DNA of 12,885 nucleotides from Dehalococcoidia bacterium. GTDB taxonomy: Bacteria > Chloroflexota > Dehalococcoidia > Dehalococcoidales > UBA1222. The position numbers and the translations under genes were made by a program. The notes below the pieces were generated by a model. The model was not told the DNA's origin, searched no databases, and saw nothing but the letters and a program-made list of their open reading frames with translations. The stretch lies in NCBI GenBank assembly GCA_009783135.1, contig WRHS01000038.1:1-12885 (forward strand), written 5' to 3'. Each line of letters begins with the position of its first letter. The stretch's first letter is position 1. This document shows, piece by piece, positions 1 through 6,603 of this stretch.

Positions 1-435
1 AGCCAGTGAATGTTTTGCATGCAGAACGTGGACCCCATACTAGAGAATGCAATAACATAGGAGGATACGTAATGTCCTGTGGCTGCGCAAGTCTGTCCAT
101 GTAAGGTGATGAAGGAGGCAGCAGGAGTAACAATCTATGGCACGTAAAACACAACTGTTCTTGAATCACATACAGATTAATGTAAATATCATTACTAATA
201 TTTATTTTGACTTCTTCCACTGTCACTATCTAACACCATGCAACATTTTGACATCATCTGTTTCCATCTTCAGGGGAATTAAAACCAACCACAAACCAAA
301 CAGCCATCCACAAGCACATATATCAGGCAATATTTATGAGAAATAACAAAAGAACGAGTATTCGCGCCGAAAAATTGTTTCAGAGTAAAGCCATTTGGAG
401 GAGATGAGAAAAACTTGCGAGGCGTGGATAAAACT
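1..435. other. Left edge with no convincing gene
   Basis: This stretch is AT-rich, especially 160-360, and differs in texture from the coding DNA to its right. A frame open from the window edge (3-104, plus) ends in MSCGCASLSM and could be the tail of a gene lying outside the window, but nothing in it is recognisable. A 69-codon frame at 137-346 has an AGGAG 9 bases before its ATG, yet its composition (many N, I, H and F, no motif) looks like translated non-coding DNA. No tRNA or repeat array was seen. A junction with foreign or host DNA somewhere before about 360 is possible. Confidence 0.4.
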
Positions 436-474
436 TAAACAGAGGCGATATTGTAAAAGTATCGCCTCTGTTTA
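436..474 (-). terminator. Rho-independent terminator of dnaN
   Basis: A perfect 15-bp inverted repeat pairs 436-450 with 460-474 around a 9-base loop. It lies 18 bases past the dnaN stop. Read on the minus strand, the stem is followed by AGTTTTATCC, a modest U-rich tail; the plus strand lacks one. This orientation and position make it the end of the dnaN transcript. Confidence 0.85.
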
Positions 475-492
475 CCCTGCTAAACTAGTTAA

Positions 493-1632
493 TTACCACT
501 GCACAAACATGGGCATAATAACGTGGATATAGTCTTCATTCCCAATAGGCTTGAATACGCCCGGGCTGGATGGTGTGTTCATCTCAATGGCTACCTGTTG
601 CTCCTTGATAGCGCCCAAGAGATCCATGAGATACTTGCCATTGAAAGCAATTTTAGCTTCTTCGCCTTGAACAACGGCGTCAATTTCACCGGTATCCTCG
701 CCAATCTCCTCGGAGCGGGCTGATACGGATAATTTCCCTGGTGTGATGTCGCTTTCACCATTGGCGATGATGAGACGTACAATGCCGCTGCCGTCGCGTG
801 CGAAGATTGAGGCTGTCTTTGTGGCGCGTAAAAACTGTCCCACATCTACGAGAGCGCGTGTATTAAAGCTCTGCGGAATAAGCTGATTGTATTGTGGGAA
901 ATTCCCCTGCACCAACTGCGAAACAATTTCCACGTCTTTAAGACGGAAGAGGATTTGGCTCTTGGTTGCGTTAAGCTTAATCTCAACCTCTTCTTCCTGA
1001 TCTCCTGCCAAACGGTTGAGTTCAGCCAATGAACGCCCGGGAATGATAGCCACGGATTTTCCTTCCACAGTGGATGCCAAAGGGATTTTATAAACAGCCA
1101 GACGGAAGCCGTCTGCTGCGGCGAGGGTAAGCGTTTTTCCTTCAAACTCGGCACATACGCCGGTAAGTATTTGGCGTGATTCATCGGTTCCTGCTGCGAA
1201 CACCACCTGACTGATGGCCTGCCGCAACAAGCCGATTTCCACTTTGACTGTTATGCCGTCGTCTACCTTTGGAATTGGAGGGAACTCCTTGGCATCTACG
1301 CCGGAAATGCGTGCCTCAAAGCGCGCACATTTTAACTCCAAGGTTTTAGCCCCGCTGGCTGGTAAGCTCATATCGATTTTGTCATTCGGCAAAGTTGCCA
1401 CAAACTCGGTGAGCAGCTTGGCGGGAATGGTAACGGACCCCTCCTCGTCAATTTTAGCACCGACCCAGCAGCTGACAGCCATTTCCAGATTGGTGGATAC
1501 AAGCTTAAGGCGACCTTGGTCGCTGGATAACATAACGTGATTTGTAATCGGCAGTGTTGTGCGCGTAGCTGCGGCGCGACCTACAAGGCTTAGACCTCGG
1601 TTCAGATTCTCTTGAAGACAGGATATTCTCAT
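493..1632 (-). CDS. dnaN: DNA polymerase III sliding clamp (beta subunit)
   Basis: This protein of 379 residues is the ring-shaped processivity clamp that tethers DNA polymerase III and repair proteins to DNA. The length fits the three-domain beta clamp (usually about 365-380). Family signatures seen are an N-terminal segment with LPITNHVML, the domain-2 opening FAAGTDESRQILTGV, AADGFRLAVYKI, the domain-3 segment NGKYLMDLL, and a C-terminal IMPM stretch that normally lines the peptide-binding cleft. The start is ATG with GGAGG about 6 bases upstream. The gene is preceded by its own sigma-70-like promoter (1659-1688), 117 bases after rdgB, and ends at a strong hairpin terminator. It is not next to dnaA here, so it is either a dispersed copy or the genome has a rearranged origin region. 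The C-terminus ends FVQW rather than the common arginine-leucine ending. Identification is secure. Confidence 0.97.
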   Translation of the reverse strand: MRISCLQENLNRGLSLVGRAAATRTTLPITNHVMLSSDQGRLKLVSTNLEMAVSCWVGAKIDEEGSVTIPAKLLTEFVATLPNDKIDMSLPASGAKTLELKCARFEARISGVDAKEFPPIPKVDDGITVKVEIGLLRQAISQVVFAAGTDESRQILTGVCAEFEGKTLTLAAADGFRLAVYKIPLASTVEGKSVAIIPGRSLAELNRLAGDQEEEVEIKLNATKSQILFRLKDVEIVSQLVQGNFPQYNQLIPQSFNTRALVDVGQFLRATKTASIFARDGSGIVRLIIANGESDITPGKLSVSARSEEIGEDTGEIDAVVQGEEAKIAFNGKYLMDLLGAIKEQQVAIEMNTPSSPGVFKPIGNEDYIHVIMPMFVQW

Positions 1633-1658
1633 TTATCCCTCCATTGTTGTGATAATCT

Positions 1659-1688
1659 AGTATATACCTTTTGAATGAATTGGCTCAA
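1659..1688 (-). promoter_or_regulatory. Predicted promoter of dnaN
   Basis: On the minus strand TTGAGC (1683-1688) and TATACT (1659-1664) are 18 bases apart, matching the sigma-70 consensus at 4/6 and 5/6 positions. The expected transcript start is near 1652, about 20 bases before the dnaN ATG at 1632. It lets dnaN be expressed independently of the upstream cobO-fbp-rdgB cluster. Confidence 0.55.
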
Positions 1689-1749
1689 GGGGCTTTCTTG
1701 AAGCCGGCAAGTGATGCCGGACTAAATATCCTGACAGTTGTAAAACAAA

Positions 1750-2349
1750 TTATGATATCCTGTCCAATAAATTGCATGCACGCGCGGTAGCACGTGCGCG
1801 GTGGCTGATGCAGTTTTTCATTTCAGCATCAAGTTCGGCCATTGTTTTGTCTAATTTTGGAAAGTAGAAGACCGGATCGTAACCGAAACCATTCGTGCCC
1901 CGCGGTGACGTGGTTATCATTCCACGGCAGCTTCCGGAACACAGAAGTACGTTTCCCTCGCAGGAAGCTATGGCAATAACACAGACGAAACGCGCCGCGC
2001 GCTTGTCATCCGGCACGCCCTCAAGCTTGGAAAGCAGATAATCCACCCGTTGTGTATCTACCGCGTTTGGTCCTGCGAAACGTGCCGAGCACACTCCCGG
2101 GGCACCGTTTAATTCTTCAACCTCCAGCCCTGAATCATCTGCAAGCGTGAGTAATCCCGAGGCTTTGGCGAATGCCCTTGCCTTGAGTTTGGCGTTGGCA
2201 GAATACGTTTTGCCGCTTTCATCCACGTCGAGCTGCACGCCAACCTGGTGTGGACTGACCAGATCAAAGGGTACTCCAGACAGTAAAATACGAAACTCCT
2301 CCAGCTTACCTTTGTTATTGGTTGCCAGGAGGAGTTTCGCTTTAGGCAT
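1750..2349 (-). CDS. rdgB: XTP/dITP pyrophosphatase (RdgB/Ham1 family)
   Basis: This 199-residue protein hydrolyses non-canonical purine triphosphates (XTP, dITP, ITP) to monophosphate and pyrophosphate, keeping deaminated bases out of DNA and RNA. Length is typical of the family. Motifs seen are the nucleotide-binding ATNNKGK near residues 9-15, DESGKTYSANAKLKA from 43, the catalytic ADDSGL at 70-75 (D71/D72), GAPGVCSARFAG from 82, GFGYDPVF at 154-161, and SHRARA at 182-187. The start codon is ATG only 17 bases after the upstream FBP aldolase/phosphatase gene. The ribosome site is weak (an A-rich tract with GACA), so translational coupling to the upstream gene is likely. It is the third gene of the cobO-fbp-rdgB run. 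Confidence 0.96.
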   Translation of the reverse strand: MPKAKLLLATNNKGKLEEFRILLSGVPFDLVSPHQVGVQLDVDESGKTYSANAKLKARAFAKASGLLTLADDSGLEVEELNGAPGVCSARFAGPNAVDTQRVDYLLSKLEGVPDDKRAARFVCVIAIASCEGNVLLCSGSCRGMITTSPRGTNGFGYDPVFYFPKLDKTMAELDAEMKNCISHRARATARACNLLDRIS

Positions 2350-2366
2350 TTGTGTCTTTTTACCAA

Positions 2367-3467
2367 TTAGTCAGTGATGGGGGTGAAGCGGTCCTTTAGC
2401 TTGTTCATCACCTGAGGCATGGTTGTGTATTCCATTTCTTCCAGTGGCAGACGATGCGGCTCAAACGGACCATGGGCACGCATGTAGTCTGCCATATCAA
2501 GCGCTTTCTGGCGGGCATTATCGAAGCTTTTATCTGCGAACATATCGCGCGGACCGACAAGCTTCCCGTTGGCCAGCTGGAATCCGCAGGCTACCACACG
2601 GGGCGGTCCGTCAAAGCGGGTGGGTATGCTGTCTGCTACGGAAACCGGCATGAAAGGTCCAATATGTGAGCCGCGCATCCATCCCTCTACCAAATGCGGC
2701 ATGGAGAAAGGCTCCAGCACTTCACCTACAGCGGGGAAAATGCCTTGGGCACGCACGATGCACACAGGGTCATCTTTGCCAACGTAGCGCCCTGCGATAA
2801 GTGATAGCTTCTGGGTAGAGGAAACGGCGGCGATATCGCCCGTATCACGATGATGGACAGCTTTGACGCAATATCTTGAAGGCGCACCGATGAAAACCAG
2901 CATGTCATAAATTTCCTCAGGGGTATTGAATGAAATCTTTTGTCCTTTCATAACGTCATGCACTTCAAATGAGTAGCCGTGGTGCATGTTTTCGGCGATA
3001 ACCAAGCCGATGGTGTTGAAAGGATCGGCGAACATCTTATAAAGGGGCATGTTCCATGCGCCTGAGGATGTCTTATCTGCCATGAAAATTATTATCGGCT
3101 CGGAACCACGCTCGTTGATTTCCATTTCTGCCAAGCCCGGACCCATGCCGCGTACATTGCAGGAGAATGCATCCGAAAGCAGGTCCTGTCCGGCACCATA
3201 AAGCTTGAGTTTCTTGGCGACTTCGGTGCAACTCACGAAAGTGTTCCAAGCCAACTCATGAATTTGCTGGTTGTCTACACCAAGTGTGTGTGTCATTATC
3301 AACTGGGCGTCATCTCCGCACTTGGTGACATGGAAGTCCACCAGTAGACCGGAATCTTTGGCTTTTTGCATACACTCGTTGGCGTTTGCCAGCAGATCCG
3401 GATGCGAATCCGAATGCCCCACAAACCCGCCGACATCGGCTTTAATGACGCTTAATGTGATTTTCAT
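2367..3467 (-). CDS. fbp: Bifunctional fructose-1,6-bisphosphate aldolase/phosphatase (archaeal type)
   Basis: This 366-residue enzyme is of the archaeal and deep-branching bacterial class. It condenses dihydroxyacetone phosphate with glyceraldehyde 3-phosphate and then dephosphorylates the product to fructose 6-phosphate, making gluconeogenesis one-way. Residues known from crenarchaeal homologues can be placed: magnesium ligands D11, H18, D52 and D53 (KCGDDAQL), the Schiff-base lysine K231 with Y228 in GRYVGKDDP, and Y347 near the C-terminus. Length matches the family (about 360-400). The ATG start has AAGGAG 7 bases upstream. The gene lies 31 bases after cobO and 17 before rdgB, suggesting one transcript. 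All expected catalytic residues are present, so both activities are predicted. The enzyme is typical of thermophiles and of anaerobic autotrophs, which supports an anaerobic lifestyle. Identification is very likely correct. Confidence 0.95.
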   Translation of the reverse strand: MKITLSVIKADVGGFVGHSDSHPDLLANANECMQKAKDSGLLVDFHVTKCGDDAQLIMTHTLGVDNQQIHELAWNTFVSCTEVAKKLKLYGAGQDLLSDAFSCNVRGMGPGLAEMEINERGSEPIIIFMADKTSSGAWNMPLYKMFADPFNTIGLVIAENMHHGYSFEVHDVMKGQKISFNTPEEIYDMLVFIGAPSRYCVKAVHHRDTGDIAAVSSTQKLSLIAGRYVGKDDPVCIVRAQGIFPAVGEVLEPFSMPHLVEGWMRGSHIGPFMPVSVADSIPTRFDGPPRVVACGFQLANGKLVGPRDMFADKSFDNARQKALDMADYMRAHGPFEPHRLPLEEMEYTTMPQVMNKLKDRFTPITD

Positions 3468-3498
3468 TGCAGTACTCCTTATGCGGTTATTTTTTGTT

Positions 3499-4068
3499 CT
3501 AAAAATCTATCCCTTGGCGCGCTATAATACCGCGCTCAAAAGCATGTTTTACACATTTCATCTCAGTTGTTATATCGGATGCCTCTATGACTTTTTGATG
3601 TGCATTACGCCCCGTGAGTATAATATCAACTTGTGCGGGGCGCGCACGCAATATATCCAGCACATCCTGCACGTCAATCAAGCCGAAATCCACCGCGCTG
3701 TTAACCTCATCCATAACAACCAAGTCATACAACTCACTTTTAATCATTTTAGCAGAAGTCGCAAGTGCTTGTTGCGCCTGCTCGGCTGCTGCGGAATTAT
3801 CATCTCCTTTTTTGACCCAGTTATCAACTCCAAAATTGCATATGTCCACGCCGCTCAGCGAACCCAGAGCCTTAACCTCGCCTTGGCTAAACATCTTGCC
3901 CTTGAAAAAGAAGACAATCCCAACCCTAAGCCCATATCCGGCTGCACGCACGGCCGTGCCTATTGCCGCAGTGGTTTTGCCTTTTCCATCGCCGGTAAAA
4001 ACGGTGACCAACCCCGTGCGTGGCTGCTGGGAAACATCGTTATTACCTGCAATTGCTGCGTCAGTCAA
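3499..4068 (-). CDS. cobO: Cob(I)alamin adenosyltransferase (CobO/CobA/BtuR family)
   Basis: This 189-residue enzyme transfers the adenosyl group of ATP to the cobalt of cob(I)alamin or a corrinoid precursor, in adenosylcobalamin synthesis or salvage. Signatures are the P-loop GDGKGKTT at residues 26-33, the Walker-B-like strand YDLVVMDEVN at 114-123, LTGRNAHQ at 151-158, and a conserved C-terminal block EMKCVKHAF...ARQGIDF. The start is TTG at 4066-4068 with CGGAG 7 bases upstream; no in-frame ATG gives the conserved N-terminal region. It is the first gene of the minus-strand cluster, behind a TTGACA-type promoter. A cobalamin riboswitch would be common for such genes, but I see no B12 box in the 147-base upstream gap. 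No other cobalamin genes are in the window, so a salvage role is as likely as full synthesis. Confidence 0.95.
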   Translation of the reverse strand: MTDAAIAGNNDVSQQPRTGLVTVFTGDGKGKTTAAIGTAVRAAGYGLRVGIVFFFKGKMFSQGEVKALGSLSGVDICNFGVDNWVKKGDDNSAAAEQAQQALATSAKMIKSELYDLVVMDEVNSAVDFGLIDVQDVLDILRARPAQVDIILTGRNAHQKVIEASDITTEMKCVKHAFERGIIARQGIDF

Positions 4069-4113
4069 ATATTGGCTCCGTCAAACAAATAATGCACCAC
4101 GGAATCGCCACAC

Positions 4114-4143
4114 AGTTTAACAATCCGTGCATGTCAGTGTCAA
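4114..4143 (-). promoter_or_regulatory. Predicted promoter of the cobO-fbp-rdgB cluster
   Basis: On the minus strand a perfect TTGACA (4138-4143) is followed after 18 bases by TAAACT (4114-4119), 4/6 to the -10 consensus. The expected start is near 4107, giving a leader of about 40 bases before the TTG start of cobO. That is too short to hold a cobalamin riboswitch. Confidence 0.55.
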
Positions 4144-4215
4144 TATCGCGAGTCCTCTTGGTTAAGGATATCCGGCGCCTGCTAAGAAGAAGCTGATTGG
4201 GCAAAAATACGATTG

Positions 4216-5343
4216 CTACTTTTTGACCTGTACCGGAGCGCTGTGATTTTTTGTTGAGCCATCGCCAAGTTGTCCGCTGGAATTTCTTCCCCAGGCCCAA
4301 GCAGTTCCATTAGCCTTAATGCATACTGTGTGCATAAACCCAGTCGATATTGCGATGACATCAGTCAACTCTGGAATTTGAACTGGAGTGTATTGATAAT
4401 TGTTGGTATCATCTATACGACCCCATGCCCAAACCGTCCCGTCAGATTTCAGCGCTATAGTATGGCCCCAGCCGACTGCAATAGCGCAGATATCGGACAG
4501 GTTTATGACCTGTGTGAATTTGTTATGTTCCGTTATGCCGCCACTGAGTTGTCCTGACCCGCTTTGATAACAAGCCCAAACAGTTCCGTCGGATTTTAGC
4601 GCTACAGTATGCCATGTGCTTGCTGCTATGGAGGTGATACCTGTCAAGCCCGTAATTTGCACTGGGAAGTTGTCGTATGTCCATGTCCAGCCATATTGTT
4701 CGTTATAGTATTCTCCGAGAATCCAAACTGTCCCGTCGGATTTGACAGCGAATAAATTTTTAGCCGAAGTCTCAATCGCGACAATGTTTTCCAATCCTGT
4801 AATTTGAACGGGGGTCTTATATGGATATGAACCACCATCGCCAAACTGATGATTACTATTATCCCCCCACCCCCAGACAGTGCCGTCGGATTTGAGCGCG
4901 ACGGTACGATTTCCTTCAGCCGCAATAGCAATGATATCAGTTAATCCTTGAACATGGTCCATACCTAGGCTCCAAAAAAAAGTGCCATATCCAAGTTGAC
5001 CTTGATTATTACTACCTTGTGCCCATACAGTGCCATCAGATTTTAGGACAACAAAGTGCATTGCCCCGACTGCAAATGCGATTGAATTGTCTATACCAGA
5101 AATTTGAATAGGTTTTTTATGCGTATTAACCGGTTGTTTGTCGTAAAAGCCTAGCTCGATCAAATTCCCCCAAGCCCAAACGGTCCCATCGGACTTCAGC
5201 GCTACAGTGCAACTGTTTCCTGTGGTTACCATCACAAAACCCTCTGCTGCCGGGTGCGAGCATCCGGCCATAGCCGTAAGTGGCAGCAAAACTACAAGAG
5301 TGATGAAGGAAACTCTCCTTGTGATTGAGTTTATTGTTTTCAT
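4216..5343 (-). CDS. RCC1-repeat (seven-bladed beta-propeller) lipoprotein
   Basis: This predicted protein of 375 residues is probably surface-anchored. The frame is open to a TTG at 5436, but a good promoter lies inside that extension. The ATG at 5343 opens a signal peptide: MKTINSITRR, a hydrophobic run VSFITLVVLLPL, then AMAGC, a lipobox-like site with the cysteine at residue 28. After it come seven RCC1-type repeats of about 44-51 residues, each centred on (H/R)TVALKSDGTVWAWG or a variant. The lysine (or equivalent) of each core falls at residues 50, 101, 151, 201, 250, 299 and 343. Seven repeats is the number needed to close an RCC1 propeller. Several repeats keep the NNQGQLGYG type loop. 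Bacterial RCC1 proteins are usually envelope or secreted binding proteins; the ligand here is unknown. No Shine-Dalgarno precedes the ATG, only an A-rich tract. It is divergent from the membrane protein at 5491. Confidence 0.88.
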   Translation of the reverse strand: MKTINSITRRVSFITLVVLLPLTAMAGCSHPAAEGFVMVTTGNSCTVALKSDGTVWAWGNLIELGFYDKQPVNTHKKPIQISGIDNSIAFAVGAMHFVVLKSDGTVWAQGSNNQGQLGYGTFFWSLGMDHVQGLTDIIAIAAEGNRTVALKSDGTVWGWGDNSNHQFGDGGSYPYKTPVQITGLENIVAIETSAKNLFAVKSDGTVWILGEYYNEQYGWTWTYDNFPVQITGLTGITSIAASTWHTVALKSDGTVWACYQSGSGQLSGGITEHNKFTQVINLSDICAIAVGWGHTIALKSDGTVWAWGRIDDTNNYQYTPVQIPELTDVIAISTGFMHTVCIKANGTAWAWGRNSSGQLGDGSTKNHSAPVQVKK

Positions 5344-5382
5344 TTTAGTTTTTTCAGTGGTATTATGAACGAACGTTGCAGC

Positions 5383-5411
5383 ATTGTACCATATTCTATG
5401 TGCTTTATCAG
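5383..5411 (-). promoter_or_regulatory. Predicted extended -10 promoter of the RCC1 lipoprotein gene
   Basis: On the minus strand TACAAT (5383-5388) is preceded by TGG, making an extended -10 element. CTGATA (5406-5411), 4/6 to the -35 consensus, lies 17 bases upstream. The start would be near 5376, leaving a leader of about 33 bases to the ATG at 5343. The promoter overlaps the longer reading frame and is an argument for the shorter start. Confidence 0.6.
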
Positions 5412-5437
5412 AAAAATATGCGTTAGTCTGTCTCAAA

Positions 5438-5446
5438 TGATATACT
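5438..5446 (+). promoter_or_regulatory. Predicted extended -10 promoter for the membrane protein gene
   Basis: TGATATACT is an extended -10 element (TG plus one base, then TATACT, 5/6). No -35 hexamer is recognisable, which is common for extended -10 promoters. The start would be near 5453, about 38 bases before the GTG at 5491. It lies about 50 bases from the oppositely directed promoter of the RCC1 gene, so one regulator could act on both. Confidence 0.4.
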
Positions 5447-5490
5447 TGTACGTGTAGGAAAGAAATTGCAAAGCAAGGTGATAATTATCC

Positions 5491-6147
5491 GTGGAAACGA
5501 CTGACTTAAATACAGCACCGACTATCGAGGGCAGTCCCCAAAAGAACAGGTTTTCGGGAAAACGTACAAAAATCGCTCTTGTTGCGTTTGCGCTGGTAAT
5601 TCTGCTAAGTGGGTGGTTCGTTAACAGTAGAGTGGTCCCGCCAAAGACTCCTCCGAGGCTCATTGTTGAGTGTAATGGCATTGAGTTACCAAGCATAGTT
5701 GTTCTGAACAGGTGGAATAATATCTACTATGCTTGTCCAAGTGTCTTCAGCAGTATTATGTCTGAAACGAGTGTCGAAGAGTTGCCTTATATCGAGTATG
5801 GAGAACGAATTAAGGTGAGAGTGGACGGGCGTGTTCCCATCGATATTTCGATTAATAAATGGTTTCTGAAAGAAGACGGGAGCATATTGCATGGACCAAG
5901 TGGGACGGGTGAGTATAATTCTCTATATATGTTTGCCAATCCCCGAACTTATTCGCTAAACCCATATAGCACAAGGACTACTTCCGAAGTGACAGAGAGT
6001 GAGTTCGGAGCAATAGTAGGATACAGTATTACTTGCACATGGGGAAATAACACGTGTGAATATGGGTTTATCGTATTAGCTGACCCAGAACCAATGCTTA
6101 TTCCGCACATACCTGGAGAGCCGGACAAAAGTTATCAGACTTACTGA
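5491..6147 (+). CDS. Single-pass membrane protein with extracytoplasmic domain, unknown function
   Basis: I do not recognise this 218-residue protein. It has a hydrophilic N-terminus of about 27 residues with basic residues just before the membrane (KNRFSGKRTK), one transmembrane segment (IALVAFALVILLSGWFV, residues 28-44), and about 170 residues that should face outward under the positive-inside rule. The outer part holds four cysteines (61, 82, 182, 189), with the last two close together in TCTWGNNTC, so disulfides are possible. It is rich in polar and aromatic residues and ends with a proline-rich tail (PEPMLIPHIPGEPD). The start is GTG, with AAGGTG about 10 bases upstream. It is divergent from the RCC1 lipoprotein and 52 bases upstream of the DUF6440-like gene. 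The frame is long, has a coherent topology and its own promoter, so it is very likely a real gene. Confidence 0.8.
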   Translation: METTDLNTAPTIEGSPQKNRFSGKRTKIALVAFALVILLSGWFVNSRVVPPKTPPRLIVECNGIELPSIVVLNRWNNIYYACPSVFSSIMSETSVEELPYIEYGERIKVRVDGRVPIDISINKWFLKEDGSILHGPSGTGEYNSLYMFANPRTYSLNPYSTRTTSEVTESEFGAIVGYSITCTWGNNTCEYGFIVLADPEPMLIPHIPGEPDKSYQTY

Positions 6148-6187
6148 AGTTCTTCGCTAAAACAGTGCTTAGAATTTCTTTGTAGGA

Positions 6188-6194
6188 GAGGTGA
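6188..6194 (+). promoter_or_regulatory. Ribosome binding site that fixes the DUF6440 start
   Basis: GAGGTGA matches the anti-Shine-Dalgarno sequence over seven bases and sits 5 bases before the ATG at 6200. The in-frame GTG at 6191 lies inside this site, so it is unlikely to be the start codon. Confidence 0.7.
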
Positions 6195-6199
6195 ACAAA

Positions 6200-6382
6200 A
6201 TGGCAGACAAACGATTCGTTACAAGTTATGAGCGGGGTGCAATAAATATTCTTACAGATACCAAAACAGGCGTGCAGTATCTTTTCGTTAATGCGCTAAG
6301 CAATGGTTGTGCTCTCACTGTGCTTGTGGATAAAAGCGGCAAACCAATGGTTGATGAGAGTACCATAGCCTATACGGGTTAG
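6200..6382 (+). CDS. DUF6440-like small protein
   Basis: This 60-residue protein reads MADKRFVTSYERGAINILTD and continues into KTGVQYLFV, then NGCALTVLVDKSGKP. The arrangement (KRF at the start, D-x-x-TGVQYLF in the middle, a loop with glycine and L-T-V-L-x-D-x-x-GKP near the end) is what I recall of DUF6440, a small bacterial domain whose role is not known. It has no signal peptide or membrane segment, so it should be cytoplasmic. The ATG at 6200 is chosen over the upstream in-frame GTG at 6191, because that GTG is part of a strong Shine-Dalgarno site. It follows the membrane protein by 52 bases on the same strand and may share its transcript. The family assignment is from memory. Confidence 0.75.
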   Translation: MADKRFVTSYERGAINILTDTKTGVQYLFVNALSNGCALTVLVDKSGKPMVDESTIAYTG

Positions 6383-6449
6383 GTTTCTGCCCTGCTTGAT
6401 GCAACAGCGCTCATTGTCCATTCCGCATTCTCCATTTTATGTGCACTTT

Positions 6450-6499
6450 GTGGCATGTGTGAATGTCGAAACCGAAACTCTAAAATTTTTTCATGCCAC
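6450..6499. repeat. 8-bp inverted repeat upstream of leucine dehydrogenase
   Basis: GTGGCATG (6450-6457) and CATGCCAC (6492-6499) are a perfect inverted pair 34 bases apart. They lie about 40 bases before the predicted leucine dehydrogenase promoter. They could be a divided operator or chance. The enclosed AAAATTTTTT run is AT-rich and could bend. Confidence 0.3.
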
Positions 6500-6536
6500 G
6501 AGAGTAGTACAGCCTGAGACGCAAATGGATTTTTGA

Positions 6537-6566
6537 GTGACAATTCTTTTATGGAAATGCTAAAAT
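6537..6566 (+). promoter_or_regulatory. Predicted promoter of leucine dehydrogenase
   Basis: GTGACA (6537-6542, 5/6 to consensus) and TAAAAT (6561-6566, 5/6) are 18 bases apart, and TGC just before the -10 makes it extended. The start would be near 6573, with a leader of about 30 bases holding an AAGGGAAGGG ribosome site. Confidence 0.6.
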
Positions 6567-6603
6567 TTACGGATATTATTTTTAAGGGAAGGGTAATGCA
6601 ATT

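Noticed and set aside
137..346. 69-codon plus-strand frame with a possible AGGAG site
   Set aside because: The composition is N/I/H/F-rich with no motif, and it lies in AT-rich DNA that looks non-coding.
1704..1720. CCGGCA/TGCCGG hairpin between rdgB and dnaN
   Set aside because: The stem is only 6 bp and no U tract follows on the minus strand, so it is not supportable as a terminator; it may be chance.
3271..4092. 273-codon plus-strand frame
   Set aside because: It lies wholly antisense to cobO and the FBP gene, both of which show conserved catalytic motifs; it is a shadow frame.
4061..4300. 79-codon minus-strand frame bridging the RCC1 and cobO genes
   Set aside because: It begins inside the RCC1 repeats in another frame, spans the cobO promoter, and has no recognisable features.
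4300..5200. Regularly spaced near-identical DNA segments about 150 bases apart, checked as a possible repeat array
   Set aside because: They are the coding sequence of the KSDGTVW core of the RCC1 blades, not a CRISPR or non-coding repeat.
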